DNA of 64,000 bases, from NCBI GenBank assembly GCA_016462645.1, contig JAEMSX010000009.1, positions 1-64,000 of the forward strand, written 5' to 3'. The translations under genes were made by a program, and so were the position numbers. Source of the stretch: Thermoleophilaceae bacterium. Lineage in GTDB: Bacteria > Actinomycetota > Thermoleophilia > Solirubrobacterales > JACPNS01. This document shows positions 41,215 through 50,130 of this stretch, one piece after another. The notes beneath the pieces were generated by a model. It had not been told where the DNA came from and searched no databases. It saw only the letters and a program-made list of their open reading frames with translations. How positions within the stretch are numbered: the stretch's first letter is position 1; every line of letters starts with the position of its first letter.

Positions 41215-42120
41215 ATGTCGCGCTTGCACCGTTCACTTTCCTGTGCGCTGATCGCGCTCGTCGGCGTCCTCGCATTCTCCGGCTGCAACTGGAACGGTGA
41301 AGGCAAGACGGTCGCTTCCGCGATCGTCGCCACATCGGCCGTCAAGACACGCGCCTTCAGCGGGTCGCTGAAGATGGACATGAGCCAGCTGAAGGGCATG
41401 ACCGGTTCGACCGGAGCGACGGTGACGACCTCGGGCTCGATGACGATGACATTCAGCGGCGCGATCGACACCACCGACGCGGCGAATCCGAAGATGCTGA
41501 TGAAGATGTCCGCCGAGGGGCAGGACACCACGATGGTCGCGCCCGGTGACGGCAAGCTCTACTTCACGGCCGCGGGCAGGAGCTATTACACGCCGATCGA
41601 CCCGGCGGCGGCCGATCAGAAGACGATCGACCCGCAGAAGATCTACGTCGCGCTCGGCGATGCGGTCGGCGGCTTTCAGAAGTCGCAGTCGATCGTCAAC
41701 GCGCAGGGCAAGCCGGTTGACACGATCGCCGCGACCGTGAGCAAGAAGAAGCTCTGCGGTCCGGTGTTCGACGCGTTCGGCGAGGCGATGAGCCAGTCGA
41801 GTGGGCTGACGACGGGACTCGGAGGCAGCAGCGGCAGCAGCGGCTCTGCCGAACTGAACAAGAACGGCAAGAAGATGATCCAGACCTTCTGCCAGACGAT
41901 GTTGAAGGAAGATCCGAAGGTGTGGTTCGGGATCGACAACGGCAAGCTGACCGACGTCGAGCTCACCGCCCAGCTCACGATCCCGTTCGCGGGTCCGATG
42001 GGTCTTGAGGTCCAGTACCACGAGTACAACCAGGACCAGCCCCAGACGGGCTTTGATGCGCCGGCCAATGCGACCCCTATGGGTGACATGAATATGGCCA
42101 CATCTCCGGCTACTATCTAG
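41215..42120 (+). CDS. Lipoprotein of unknown function, first of a tandem pair
   Basis: The 301-residue protein has a lipoprotein signal with lipobox AFSGC near residue 24. It then shows a repeated beta-strand pattern with many serine and threonine residues (MKMDMSQLKGMTGSTGA type), a glycine/serine linker GLGGSSGSSGSA, and two cysteines in the middle and end regions. The conclusion QYHEYNQDQPQTGFDAPANA is matched in the next gene (LNQPQTGFIPP). The layout recalls lipid-binding lipoproteins of the LppX/LprG kind, but I cannot assign it. The two genes are separated by three bases. Confidence 0.75.
   Translation: MSRLHRSLSCALIALVGVLAFSGCNWNGEGKTVASAIVATSAVKTRAFSGSLKMDMSQLKGMTGSTGATVTTSGSMTMTFSGAIDTTDAANPKMLMKMSAEGQDTTMVAPGDGKLYFTAAGRSYYTPIDPAAADQKTIDPQKIYVALGDAVGGFQKSQSIVNAQGKPVDTIAATVSKKKLCGPVFDAFGEAMSQSSGLTTGLGGSSGSSGSAELNKNGKKMIQTFCQTMLKEDPKVWFGIDNGKLTDVELTAQLTIPFAGPMGLEVQYHEYNQDQPQTGFDAPANATPMGDMNMATSPATI
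42111..42116 (+). promoter_or_regulatory. -10 element TACTAT, leaderless-type promoter
   Basis: It ends seven bases before the ATG at 42124, inside the end of the first lipoprotein gene. Confidence 0.4.
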
Positions 42121-42123
42121 TCC

Positions 42124-43035
42124 ATGCACGGACGCCGATCGCTCTCTCGCCCCGCCGCGTTGCTCGTTCTCGCGGCGATCACAATCGTTTCCGCCGCCGT
42201 GCTGACCGGCTGCGCCTGGCTCGGCAAGGGAATGGAAGTCTCGGACGCCTACAAGAGGACGAATGAGGCGAAGACCGGCGCGTTCCTCACATCGATCGAG
42301 ATCAAGGCACCCAGGCACGGTCGGCAGGCGAAGATCGACGAGTACTACGCGGCCTCCGGTGCATTTGACATCACCGACGCCGATCACCCGAAGTCGCACG
42401 GCGAGATCACGATCGACGGCGACACCGTGGCTTACGTCGAGCCCGGCAACGGCCGCGTCTACGTGACCGAGGACGGCAGGACTGATTACGTCAAGCTCGA
42501 GAAGGACGATCGGCCGGAGGGCAGGGACAACAGCGAGAGCCTGATGGACGCAGTCGCGCGTGCCGTGGTCAACTTCCGTGACGCGCCGCCTGTGACCAAC
42601 GGCGTGGGCCGGCCGATCCCCGCGATCGCGGCCGACATCAGTCGCGCGAAGCTGTGCGGCGAGTCACTCCGTGCGGCGGCTCGCACGATCAACAGCTCCG
42701 AGCTCAACGACGACGACTGGGAGATTCACATCTCCAAGCGCGAACAGCGCGCGGGCACGCGCTGGTGTGCAAAGCAGATGCCGACCGCGCCGACGCTCAC
42801 ATTCGGTATCGAAAACGGCCTGCTCACGGACTTCGTGCTCAATGGGTCGGTCCGCGACGGCAAGCGCACCGTTACTGTCCAGCTCAAGTTGCAGTTCACC
42901 GGCCTCAACCAGCCGCAGACCGGATTCATCCCGCCGAAGGTCAGCAAGAAGCCGAAGGGCTTCATGCTCGGGGCGACCGCCGAGAAGGCAAGCCGCAGCG
43001 TCGAAGACCTGATCGACTCGCTTCCTTCGCGTTAG
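42124..43035 (+). CDS. Lipoprotein of unknown function, second of a tandem pair
   Basis: The 303-residue protein has the lipobox VLTGC and is a diverged copy of the preceding protein. Both share an AFDITDADHPKSHGEI-like strand (GAIDTTDAANPKM in the partner), an ISRAKLCGE segment with a cysteine (VSKKKLCGP in the partner), a second cysteine near WCAKQM, and the QPQTGF ending. A lysine-rich tail follows. It is probably surface-anchored by lipid. The -10 element just before the start suggests it can be expressed separately from its partner. Confidence 0.75.
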   Translation: MHGRRSLSRPAALLVLAAITIVSAAVLTGCAWLGKGMEVSDAYKRTNEAKTGAFLTSIEIKAPRHGRQAKIDEYYAASGAFDITDADHPKSHGEITIDGDTVAYVEPGNGRVYVTEDGRTDYVKLEKDDRPEGRDNSESLMDAVARAVVNFRDAPPVTNGVGRPIPAIAADISRAKLCGESLRAAARTINSSELNDDDWEIHISKREQRAGTRWCAKQMPTAPTLTFGIENGLLTDFVLNGSVRDGKRTVTVQLKLQFTGLNQPQTGFIPPKVSKKPKGFMLGATAEKASRSVEDLIDSLPSR

Positions 43036-43038
43036 TCG

Positions 43039-43044
43039 TAGATT
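43039..43044 (+). promoter_or_regulatory. -10 element TAGATT, leaderless-type promoter
   Basis: It ends exactly six bases before the GTG at 43051 of the MFS gene. Confidence 0.45.
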
Positions 43045-43050
43045 GGGGCG

Positions 43051-44502
43051 GTGCCGCTCCGCCTGAACACCGCGACGGGTAAGTGGGTCGTCGCGGCGAC
43101 TGTGCTCGGTTCCTCGATGGTGTTTCTTGACGGCACCGTCGTCAACGTCGCGCTGCCGCGGATCGGGAGCGACTTCAACGCCGGAATCTCCGAGCTGCAA
43201 TGGGTGCTCAACAGCTACCTGCTCGCGCTCGCGGCGCTGATTCTCCTGGGCGGATCGCTGGGCGACCGTTTCGGACGCAAGCGGATCTTCGTGATCGGCG
43301 CCGTGTGGTTCACGGCCGCGTCGGCGCTCTGCGGTCTGGCGCCGAGCGTCGAGTGGCTCGTCGCCGGACGTGTGCTTCAGGGGGTCGGCGGCGCATTGCT
43401 CGCACCCGGCAGCCTCGCAATCCTGGAGGCCGGCTTCGCCCAGGCCGATCGCGCGCGAGCGATCGGGATCTGGTCAGGGCTTGCGGGCGTCTCGACAGCG
43501 ATCGGCCCGCCACTGGGCGGATGGCTGGTGGACGCGGTCAGTTGGCGGGCGGTGTTCTTCCTCAACGTGCCGCTGGGGATACTTGTCGTGCTGGTGTCGA
43601 TGCGGCACATCCCGGAGTCGCGTGACAAGCAGCTTGTGGGCAGGATTGACTACGCCGGCGCGGCTCTCGCGGTACTCGCGCTGGGCGGAATCTCCTGGAC
43701 ACTGATCGAGGGGCCGGCGCGCGGTATCGGGGACCCAGTGGTGCTCGGCGCACTGTTCGCCGGGTTGCTCGCGACGGCGCTCTTCCTCCTGCGCGAACGG
43801 CGCGCGGCCGAGCCGATGCTCCCGCTCGGGCTGTTCTCCTCGCGCACGTTCTCGGCGGCGAACCTGTTGACGTTCGTCGTCTACGGCGCGTTTGGAGGTG
43901 CGCTCTTTCTGCTGACGGTTCTGCTGCAGACCGGACTTGGATACTCGCCGCTGGTCGCGGGTCTCGCGACGTTGCCGGTCACGGTCATCATGCTGTTCTT
44001 CAGCGCTCGATCGGGCGCTGTTGCGCAGCGCATCGGTCCGCGACTGCCGCTCACGGTCGGGCCACTCGTGATCGCTGCGTCGCTGCTGGCGATGCACACG
44101 ATCGACATCGATTCGAACTACCTCTCGGGCGTTCTGCCCTGCGTGGTGCTGCTCGCGGTCGGACTCGTGATCGTCGTCGCGCCGGTCACGGCGACGACAT
44201 TGGCCTCCGCGCCTGACGAGCGCGCAGGCGTTGCATCGGCGGTCAGCAACGCCGTGTCGCGCACGGGCCAGCTGTTTGCGATCGCATTGTTGCCCGCGCT
44301 TGGCGGCTTGCAGGGCAACGACTACGACGTGCCGGGCGCGATCGTGTCGGCATTTCAGACGGCGGTGCTCTTCTCGGCGGTGCTGTGCGCGATCGGCGCA
44401 GCGATCGCCTGGCGGATGATCGACAACGATTGCCTTGCGGGCCCGAAGCTCAGCGGCCGGGTACCCGATCCTGCTCCTCATGGCGGAAGCGCTGGCGGCT
44501 GA
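43051..44502 (+). CDS. MFS drug/proton antiporter, DHA2 (EmrB/QacA) type
   Basis: The 483-residue protein has 14 predicted membrane helices, the hallmark of the DHA2 group. Motif A is LGGSLGDRFGRKRIFVIG, motif B-like residues lie in LVAGRVLQGVGGALLAPGSL, and motif C-like GIWSGLAGVSTAIGPPLGGW follows. It probably exports a hydrophobic compound in exchange for protons. The C-terminal 53 bases overlap the opposite-strand YihY gene. No regulator is adjacent. The substrate is unknown. Confidence 0.88.
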   Translation: MPLRLNTATGKWVVAATVLGSSMVFLDGTVVNVALPRIGSDFNAGISELQWVLNSYLLALAALILLGGSLGDRFGRKRIFVIGAVWFTAASALCGLAPSVEWLVAGRVLQGVGGALLAPGSLAILEAGFAQADRARAIGIWSGLAGVSTAIGPPLGGWLVDAVSWRAVFFLNVPLGILVVLVSMRHIPESRDKQLVGRIDYAGAALAVLALGGISWTLIEGPARGIGDPVVLGALFAGLLATALFLLRERRAAEPMLPLGLFSSRTFSAANLLTFVVYGAFGGALFLLTVLLQTGLGYSPLVAGLATLPVTVIMLFFSARSGAVAQRIGPRLPLTVGPLVIAASLLAMHTIDIDSNYLSGVLPCVVLLAVGLVIVVAPVTATTLASAPDERAGVASAVSNAVSRTGQLFAIALLPALGGLQGNDYDVPGAIVSAFQTAVLFSAVLCAIGAAIAWRMIDNDCLAGPKLSGRVPDPAPHGGSAGG

Positions 44503-45358
44503 AGGCGCCATAACCGTGCTTCTTCTTGTAGCGCCCGAGTTCGTTGTCGAATTCGAGTCCGAGCAGCACGGCGATGTTTGAGAGGTAAAGCCAGATCAGG
44601 AAGACCGCGACGCTGGCGAGGCTGCCGAAGACCTTGTTGAAGTTCCCGAAGTTGCCCACATAGAAGCTGAAGAGCGCCGACGCGATCAGCCACAGCACCA
44701 GCGCAAGCACCGAACCGCTCGTCGCGAAGCGGAACCGCGTCTTCTCGAAATTCGGTCCGAGGCTGTAGAGGATTCCGAGCGCGATCAGGAACAGTGCAAG
44801 CACGATCGGCCACTTGATGAACCCCCATCCGCCGAGGACGTCCGCCGAGATTCCCGTGACCTTCGTGAACTGCTCGGCGATCGGCCCGGTCATCACGATG
44901 GCGAACGCGGTGATCATGGCGAAGATCATCAGCAGGATCGTCAGGCCGAAGCGCAGCGGGATCGTGACGAAGAAGCGGCGCGTCTCCTCGACGCCGAGGA
45001 TCACGCCGGCCGCCCGGATGAACGCGCCGACGTAACTCGACGCCGAATAGATCGCGACCAGTGAACCCAGGATCAGCGCGGTGGTCGCGGCCCCGCCCGC
45101 GTCCTGGATGTTCTTCAGCGCGCTGAGCATGATGTCGCGTGCCGGTCCGGTCGGCAGCTCGTTGACCGTCTCGATGATCGCGTCAGTCGTGCCGTGACCG
45201 ATCAGGCCGAGCAGCGAGATCAGCGCCAGAAGCCCGGGGAAGATCGAGAGCACGGAGTAGTAGGTCAGCGCCGCCGCCCAGTCGGTCAGCCGGTGATCGC
45301 CGATACGCGAGAACGCGATGTCGAGCTGTTCGTAGACGGCCTTTGCGCGACTTTTCAT
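44450..45358 (-). CDS. YihY/BrkB family membrane protein
   Basis: The 302-residue protein has about six membrane helices and the family signatures RLTDWAAALTYYSVLSIFPGLLALI split over the first helix, and VFGSLASVAVFLIWLYLSNIAVLLGLEFD near the end. Members were once called virulence factor BrkB or tRNA-processing RNase BN, a misassignment. Their role is uncertain, possibly transport or envelope integrity. Its 3' end overlaps the MFS gene by 53 bases on the other strand. The next upstream gene, cobQ, ends 20 bases before its start on the same strand. Confidence 0.85.
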   Translation of the reverse strand: MKSRAKAVYEQLDIAFSRIGDHRLTDWAAALTYYSVLSIFPGLLALISLLGLIGHGTTDAIIETVNELPTGPARDIMLSALKNIQDAGGAATTALILGSLVAIYSASSYVGAFIRAAGVILGVEETRRFFVTIPLRFGLTILLMIFAMITAFAIVMTGPIAEQFTKVTGISADVLGGWGFIKWPIVLALFLIALGILYSLGPNFEKTRFRFATSGSVLALVLWLIASALFSFYVGNFGNFNKVFGSLASVAVFLIWLYLSNIAVLLGLEFDNELGRYKKKHGYGAFSRQRFRHEEQDRVPGR

Positions 45359-45378
45359 CCGAAGCAGTGTCGCTGACG

Positions 45379-46794
45379 CTACGGAGCGATCATCGCGAGG
45401 ATCGCGTCCAGATCGAGATGCGGCTCGACTGCGGTCGCCAGCTCGTCGAGCACCGTGTCGAGATCGCCGTCCGGCGCCGCGCCGAGCAGCGCCTCCGTGA
45501 ACTCGGGGTTCTCGAACAGTCCATGCAGGTATACGGCTAGCACCGGGCCGGATGCGTAGCCGAGGTCATCCGGGAACACGGCGTCGAGGTCCGACGACGC
45601 TTCGCTGGCGCCGTGGCGGATTTCGTAGCCCGAGACCGTCAGCCCGGAGAGCTCCGACCACGGCGGCTCGAGCTGCGCGATCGTCGCGTCCCGTGCGCTG
45701 ACCTGCTTGTCGTCCGCGAGGGTCGTGACGAGAGGCAGAAAGCCGATCCCGTCGGCGTCGCCACCCTCGAGGCCGGCCGGGTCGATGATCGCGCCCCCGA
45801 GCATCTGCATTCCGCCGCAGATCGCGAGCAGCCGTCCGCCGGTCGCGACGCGCAGCGCCAGCGCGCGATCGAAGCGCCCGGCGCGCAGCCAGGCAAGATC
45901 CGCGCCGACGTTCTTCGATCCCGGGAGGATCACGAGGTCTGCGCCCGCGAGCTGATCCGGCGTGGTCGCCCAGACGATCTCCGCGAGCGAGTCGAGCGTC
46001 TTGAACTCATCGAGGTTCGACGCCGCGGGGTAGCGCACGATCGCCACCCGCGGCGCGCCATCAGGTGCGGCCGCGGCCGGCCGCGCGACCCCGTCCTCGT
46101 CGGGCAGGCCGTGCGCGAGCCACGGCACGACGCCGAGCACCGGCACACCGGTCAGCTGTTCGAGCTGTTCGGGTCCGGGCGCGAGCAGCGCCGGGTCGCC
46201 GCGGAAGCGATTGAGGATGAAGCCCTTGATCCGCGCACGATCGGCTTCCTCAAGCAGCGCCCAGGTGCCATAGAGGTGCGCGAATGCGCCGCCGCGATTG
46301 ATGTCCGCGACGAGCAGCACGCTCGCGTCTGCCGCCCGCGCGACGTACATGTTCGCGAGGTCCACGTCATACAGGTTGATCTCGGCCGGACTGCCGGCAC
46401 CTTCGGCGAGCACGACGTCATGCTCTGCGATCAGTTGCGCCAGTGAGCTGTCGATCGCAGAACGCAGCATCGGCGCCCGCTCGCGCCATTCGGTCGCCGA
46501 GATCGCGTGGTCGGGCTTGCCGAGCAGTACCACCTGGCTCGACGTCTGTGATTCGGGCTTGACCAGCACCGGGTTCATCCGCACATCGGGCTCGACGCCG
46601 GCGGCGTGCGCCTGGAGGTACTGCGCGACGCCGATCTCACCGCCGGAGACCGCCCGCGCGTTGTTGCTCATGTTCACGCCCTTGAAAGGAGCCACATCGA
46701 TGCCCCGCCGTGCGATCAGCCGGGCGAGCGCGGTCGTGATCAGGCTCTTGCCCGCCCAACTCGAAGTGCCCTGGATCATCAGTGTCCGCGCCAT
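45379..46794 (-). CDS. cobQ: Cobyric acid synthase CobQ
   Basis: The 471-residue enzyme adds amide groups to adenosylcobyrinic a,c-diamide late in cobalamin synthesis. The N-terminal P-loop domain reads LMIQGTSSWAGKSLITTALARL, then FKGVNMSNNARAV, MNPVLVKPESQ, VVLAEGAGSPAEINL, and VLLVADINRGGAFAHLYG. The C-terminal class I glutamine amidotransferase half has the nucleophile cysteine in LLAICGGMQMLGG and a histidine in YLHGLFENPE. No other cobalamin gene is in the window. The NiCoT permease at 55336 is in the urease unit and need not be linked. Confidence 0.92.
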   Translation of the reverse strand: MARTLMIQGTSSWAGKSLITTALARLIARRGIDVAPFKGVNMSNNARAVSGGEIGVAQYLQAHAAGVEPDVRMNPVLVKPESQTSSQVVLLGKPDHAISATEWRERAPMLRSAIDSSLAQLIAEHDVVLAEGAGSPAEINLYDVDLANMYVARAADASVLLVADINRGGAFAHLYGTWALLEEADRARIKGFILNRFRGDPALLAPGPEQLEQLTGVPVLGVVPWLAHGLPDEDGVARPAAAAPDGAPRVAIVRYPAASNLDEFKTLDSLAEIVWATTPDQLAGADLVILPGSKNVGADLAWLRAGRFDRALALRVATGGRLLAICGGMQMLGGAIIDPAGLEGGDADGIGFLPLVTTLADDKQVSARDATIAQLEPPWSELSGLTVSGYEIRHGASEASSDLDAVFPDDLGYASGPVLAVYLHGLFENPEFTEALLGAAPDGDLDTVLDELATAVEPHLDLDAILAMIAP

Positions 46795-46840
46795 TGAGTT
46801 GCCGATGATCGCACGAAGAATTGGCGACAGGTGCTGGCCG

Positions 46841-46846
46841 TAGGCT
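46841..46846 (+). promoter_or_regulatory. -10 element TAGGCT, leaderless-type promoter
   Basis: It ends exactly six bases before the GTG at 46853. Confidence 0.4.
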
Positions 46847-46852
46847 GGGCGC

Positions 46853-47251
46853 GTGTATTACTGGATGATCACATTGCGCAGGGCGCTCAAAGAGCCCGAG
46901 GCGCGGGGCGCGCTGCGCTCGGCCGGGCTGCTGCTTGCCACGGGCGTGATCTTCTACATGATCGTCGAGCACTGGAGCTTCGTGGACGCGCTCTACTTCT
47001 CCGTCACGACGCTCACGACGGTCGGCTTCGGCAACCCGGCGCCCACAACCGACCTCGGCAAGCTCTTCACGGTGTTTTTCGTGGTCAGTGGCGTGGGCAT
47101 GTTCCTCGCCGTGATCAACGCGGTCGGGAAGGCCGCGGTGCGCGCGCAGCTCGACTCGCCGAAGTTCACATCGAAGGTGCGCCGCCCGCGCGGCGGTCAG
47201 GCGGACGACGGTTCAGGTGAGTCCGGCGTCGCCATCGATGACGAAGCCTGA
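46853..47251 (+). CDS. Two-helix potassium channel (KcsA-like)
   Basis: The 132-residue protein has two membrane helices (LLLATGVIFYMIV and KLFTVFFVVSGVGMFLAVI) around a pore loop. The selectivity filter is TLTTVGFGNPAP; GFG replaces the common GYG but is accepted in many bacterial channels. It would form a tetramer. The cytoplasmic tail of about 35 residues is charged and overlaps the 3' end of the AI-2E family gene on the other strand (55 bases). It starts with GTG right after a -10 hexamer. The pairing with the AI-2E family gene may be only positional. Confidence 0.85.
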   Translation: MYYWMITLRRALKEPEARGALRSAGLLLATGVIFYMIVEHWSFVDALYFSVTTLTTVGFGNPAPTTDLGKLFTVFFVVSGVGMFLAVINAVGKAAVRAQLDSPKFTSKVRRPRGGQADDGSGESGVAIDDEA

Positions 47252-48354
47252 CCGCCGTCGCGGTCCCTGGCGTGCATCTCCTTGACCTCTGACTTGAACT
47301 TGCTCCACTCCTGGGAGGCGATCATCAGCGTCGCTGCGATCGGGATGGCGAGGATTGCGCCCACCACTCCCATCAGCGTTCCACCGAACAGCACCGCCGT
47401 GAGCACGACGAATGGTTCGAGCGAGACGGCCTGGCTCTGGATGCGCGGCTGGATCACGTAGTTCTCGAACTGCTGGTAGGCGATCACGAACACCGCCCAG
47501 ATGATCGTGTCGATCGGGAAGGTCGCAAACAGCGTGACGATGCCCACGAGCACGCCGGCGATCGTCGAGCCGACCATCGGGATCACGTCGAACACCGCCA
47601 CGATGAACGCAAGCAGCAGTGGCGACGAGACGCCGAGGATCGTGAGCATGATGAACGCCGCGACGCCCGCGATGAACGCCTGCAGTATCGCCCCGCCGAT
47701 GTAGCGGCTGACCGATCCTCCGACGCGGTCGAACGTGCGATCGAGCGCCACGCCCTCGGGCCCGGCTCGCTTGCGCACGATCGCATCGATCCAGGTGCGT
47801 CCGCGGGCGACCATGAAGATGCTGAGGATGAAGACCGTGAAGGCCCCGAACATCGAGTCGACGATCCACTTGCTGATGTCTCCGAGTGCGCCGGCTGCGG
47901 TCGGAATCGCCTTCTGGAGGTTCTTCTGCGCCGAACTCAGCTGCTCCTTGATGCCGAAGTTCTTGTCGAGCTTCTCGAAGCGCGGGTCCTTCTGCAGCGT
48001 GTTCTCAAGATCGTTGATGTAGCCCGGCAGATCGTTGATCAGGTTGACGGTCGAGGAGACCAGCGGCGGGATCAGAACCGCGCCGAGCGCGACCGGGACG
48101 AGCACGATCGAGACGTAGACGATCCCGATGGCCGCGCCGCGCTTCATGTGCCTGGAGAGAATGTTGACCGGCCCCGAGACGGCGATCGCCACGAACATCG
48201 CGATCACCAGCCACATCAACGGCGTCTTCAGCAGGTAGATCAGCCACAGCGAGAGCACGGCGGCGATCACCGTGACGACCACGCGGATCACCTTGCGGTC
48301 GAAGGACTCGTCCTGCGACGGCGTGTACCAGGGGGCTGCCTCCATGGACGCCAT
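47197..48354 (-). CDS. AI-2E family transporter (UPF0118)
   Basis: The 385-residue protein has about eight membrane helices. N-terminal ones are VIRVVVTVIAAVLSLWLIY and TPLMWLVIAMFVAIAVSGPV. A central soluble loop (SSTVNLINDLPGYINDLENT) follows, and the C-terminal part shows IVAVFDVIPMVGSTIAGV and VIAYQQFENYVIQPRI, signatures of the family. The substrate is unknown in most species; AI-2 export is only one case. Starts at ATG 48354 or 48345 are both possible. It is convergent with the potassium channel gene. Confidence 0.85.
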   Translation of the reverse strand: MASMEAAPWYTPSQDESFDRKVIRVVVTVIAAVLSLWLIYLLKTPLMWLVIAMFVAIAVSGPVNILSRHMKRGAAIGIVYVSIVLVPVALGAVLIPPLVSSTVNLINDLPGYINDLENTLQKDPRFEKLDKNFGIKEQLSSAQKNLQKAIPTAAGALGDISKWIVDSMFGAFTVFILSIFMVARGRTWIDAIVRKRAGPEGVALDRTFDRVGGSVSRYIGGAILQAFIAGVAAFIMLTILGVSSPLLLAFIVAVFDVIPMVGSTIAGVLVGIVTLFATFPIDTIIWAVFVIAYQQFENYVIQPRIQSQAVSLEPFVVLTAVLFGGTLMGVVGAILAIPIAATLMIASQEWSKFKSEVKEMHARDRDGGQASSSMATPDSPEPSSA

Positions 48355-48400
48355 CGTATGGATGCATGCAGACGCGGCCGCGCCGGATACGCTCGCCACC

Positions 48401-49240
48401 GTGTCATCGATCTTCAAAGACGGTCTGCTCGCCGGTCAGCTGATTCTGGTCAGCGGTGGCGGCAGTGGAATCGGCCGTCAGACCGCGATTGAACTGACCG
48501 GCCTGGGGGCGGATGTGGTGATCTGCGGCCGCGAGATCGAGCCGCTGCGCGAGACCGCCGATCTCTGCATGTCCCACGGCGCTGAAGGGAGCTGCAGCGC
48601 GATGGTCTGCGACATCCGCGACGCCGAGCAGGTTGACGCGCTGATCGACGCGACGCTCGAGACCCACGGCAAAATCGACACGCTCGTGAACAACGCCGGC
48701 GGTCAGTTCCTGGCGCCCGCCGAACAGATCACCGAGAAGGGCTTCGACACGGTGATCAAGCTGAACGTGCACGGCACCTGGTTGATGAGTCAGGCGGTGG
48801 CGCTCAAATGGATGATCGAGAACGGCGGCGGCAAGATCATCAACGTCACGCTCTCGCCGCACAACGGCATGCCCGGCATGGTCCACAGCGGCGCTGCTCG
48901 CGCGGCCGTCGAGAACATGACGAAGACGCTGTCGATCGAGTGGGCGCGCTTCGGGATCAAGCTCAACGCCCTCGCGATCGGGCAGATCGCCACTGAGACG
49001 CTGCTGACCAAGTATCCGCAGGTCGTGGTGGACAACCTTTCGCACAGCATCCCCGCCGGGCGCCTGGGCAAGCCCGAGGAAGTGGCGTGGCAGGTGGCCT
49101 ACCTCGCCTCCGAGGCCGGCGATTTCTACAGCGGATCCGTTCTCACGATGGACGGATCGCGCGACAACTGGCTGGGGCCGTGGCCGCCGACGCAGCTGAT
49201 CGACGATGCTGGTAAACCCGTTTCTGAGGACCGTAAGTAA
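48401..49240 (+). CDS. Short-chain dehydrogenase/reductase (2,4-dienoyl-CoA-reductase-like)
   Basis: The 279-residue oxidoreductase has the nucleotide motif LVSGGGSGIGRQTAIEL near residue 20, TLVNNAGGQFLAPAEQIT, and a C-terminal LGKPEEVAWQVAYLASEA. The catalytic Tyr-x-x-x-Lys is not obvious: the helix reads SLSPHNGMPGMVHSGAAR-like, without the usual YxxxK. A similar absence is found in dienoyl-CoA reductases, so such a role is plausible. It starts at GTG 48401, and a clear SD-led gene follows. Earlier starts would overlap the divergent AI-2E family gene. Confidence 0.85.
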   Translation: MSSIFKDGLLAGQLILVSGGGSGIGRQTAIELTGLGADVVICGREIEPLRETADLCMSHGAEGSCSAMVCDIRDAEQVDALIDATLETHGKIDTLVNNAGGQFLAPAEQITEKGFDTVIKLNVHGTWLMSQAVALKWMIENGGGKIINVTLSPHNGMPGMVHSGAARAAVENMTKTLSIEWARFGIKLNALAIGQIATETLLTKYPQVVVDNLSHSIPAGRLGKPEEVAWQVAYLASEAGDFYSGSVLTMDGSRDNWLGPWPPTQLIDDAGKPVSEDRK

Positions 49241-49260
49241 AACGAGCAAGGAGCCCCTGC

Positions 49261-49686
49261 ATGGCTGACGCTGTTCCCTATCTGGCTTTCGACGGCAACG
49301 CTGCCGAGGCGATGGCCTTCTACAACTCGGTGTTCGGGGGTGAGCTGATCACGATGACCTTCGGGGAATCGCCGATGGAATCTCCGGCCGCAATCGAGGA
49401 CAAACTGATGCACTCCGACCTCTGGGTCGATGACTTCCGCCTGTTTGCCTGCGACGACCCCGAGGGCGCCGCGGACACGAAGATCGGGAACCCGTCGATC
49501 TGCGTTGTCGACGACGATGAGGCCAAGCTCGACGGCTGGTTCAAGACACTCAGCGAGGGCTCCGAGATCATCCTCCCGTTCGACAAGCAGTTCTGGGGCG
49601 ACACCTTCGGCATGCTCAAGGACAAGTACGGCGTCAGGTGGATGTTCAACGCCAACACCGCTCACAGCACGGCCGCCGACGGATGA
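49261..49686 (+). CDS. PhnB-like VOC family protein
   Basis: The 141-residue protein has two glyoxalase-like repeats: YLAFDGNAAEAMAFYNSVFGGEL and a second half with SICVVDDDEAKLDGWFKTL, then FWGDTFGMLKDKYGVRWMFN. This is the PhnB (DUF1338-independent, VOC) group, often annotated as 3-demethylubiquinone methyltransferase-like, which is misleading. A strong AAGGAG site (49248-49253) precedes the ATG. It overlaps the next gene by ATGA. The function is unknown. Confidence 0.87.
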   Translation: MADAVPYLAFDGNAAEAMAFYNSVFGGELITMTFGESPMESPAAIEDKLMHSDLWVDDFRLFACDDPEGAADTKIGNPSICVVDDDEAKLDGWFKTLSEGSEIILPFDKQFWGDTFGMLKDKYGVRWMFNANTAHSTAADG

Positions 49687-50120
49687 GCGGCGAACAGTTC
49701 GACGTAAACACCGAGGAGAACCAGAAGCGCCACGCTTTCGGGCTCGGGGTCCTCGAGTCGGTTGACGGCGAGGCCGGCGACCGGTTGCTGGAGGCGCTCG
49801 GTGACGTGGCTCCGGACATGGTCCATCACATCTCGGCGTTTGCCTACGGCGACATCTACGCACGTCCCGGTCTCGTGCCGCGCGATCGTCAGCTCGTGAC
49901 GCTCGGCGCGCTGACGGCGATGGGCGGCACGGAAGCCGAGCTGCGGGTTCACATCGGGACCGCGCTGACGGTCGGCCTCACGCCGGAGGAGATCGTCGAA
50001 GCGCTGATCCACTCCACGCTCTACTGCGGTTTTCCGCGCGCGATCAACGCGATCCTGATCGCCAAAGAAGTCTTCGCCGAGCAGGAGTTACTGCCGGTCG
50101 GTCAATCAAACGAAAGCTAG
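49683..50120 (+). CDS. Carboxymuconolactone decarboxylase family protein
   Basis: The 145-residue helical protein matches the PcaC-type subgroup: [30 protein letters not shown], then [36 protein letters not shown]. The conserved histidine in RVHIG and the cysteine in YCGFP lie where the family has its active-site residues. It starts by ATGA overlap with the PhnB-like gene. No aromatic ring-cleavage genes are in the window, so a beta-ketoadipate role is not supported by context. Confidence 0.85.
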   Translation: MSGEQFDVNTEENQKRHAFGLGVLESVDGEAGDRLLEALGDVAPDMVHHISAFAYGDIYARPGLVPRDRQLVTLGALTAMGGTEAELRVHIGTALTVGLTPEEIVEALIHSTLYCGFPRAINAILIAKEVFAEQELLPVGQSNES

Positions 50121-50123
50121 GGT
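50118..50123 (+). promoter_or_regulatory. -10 element TAGGGT, leaderless-type promoter
   Basis: It begins in the stop codon of the preceding gene and ends seven bases before the ATG at 50131. Confidence 0.4.
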
Positions 50124-50130
50124 CCTGCCC

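Noticed and set aside
46795..46852. Cobalamin riboswitch upstream of cobQ
   Set aside because: The intergenic region is only 58 bases and shared with a divergent gene, too short for a B12 riboswitch.
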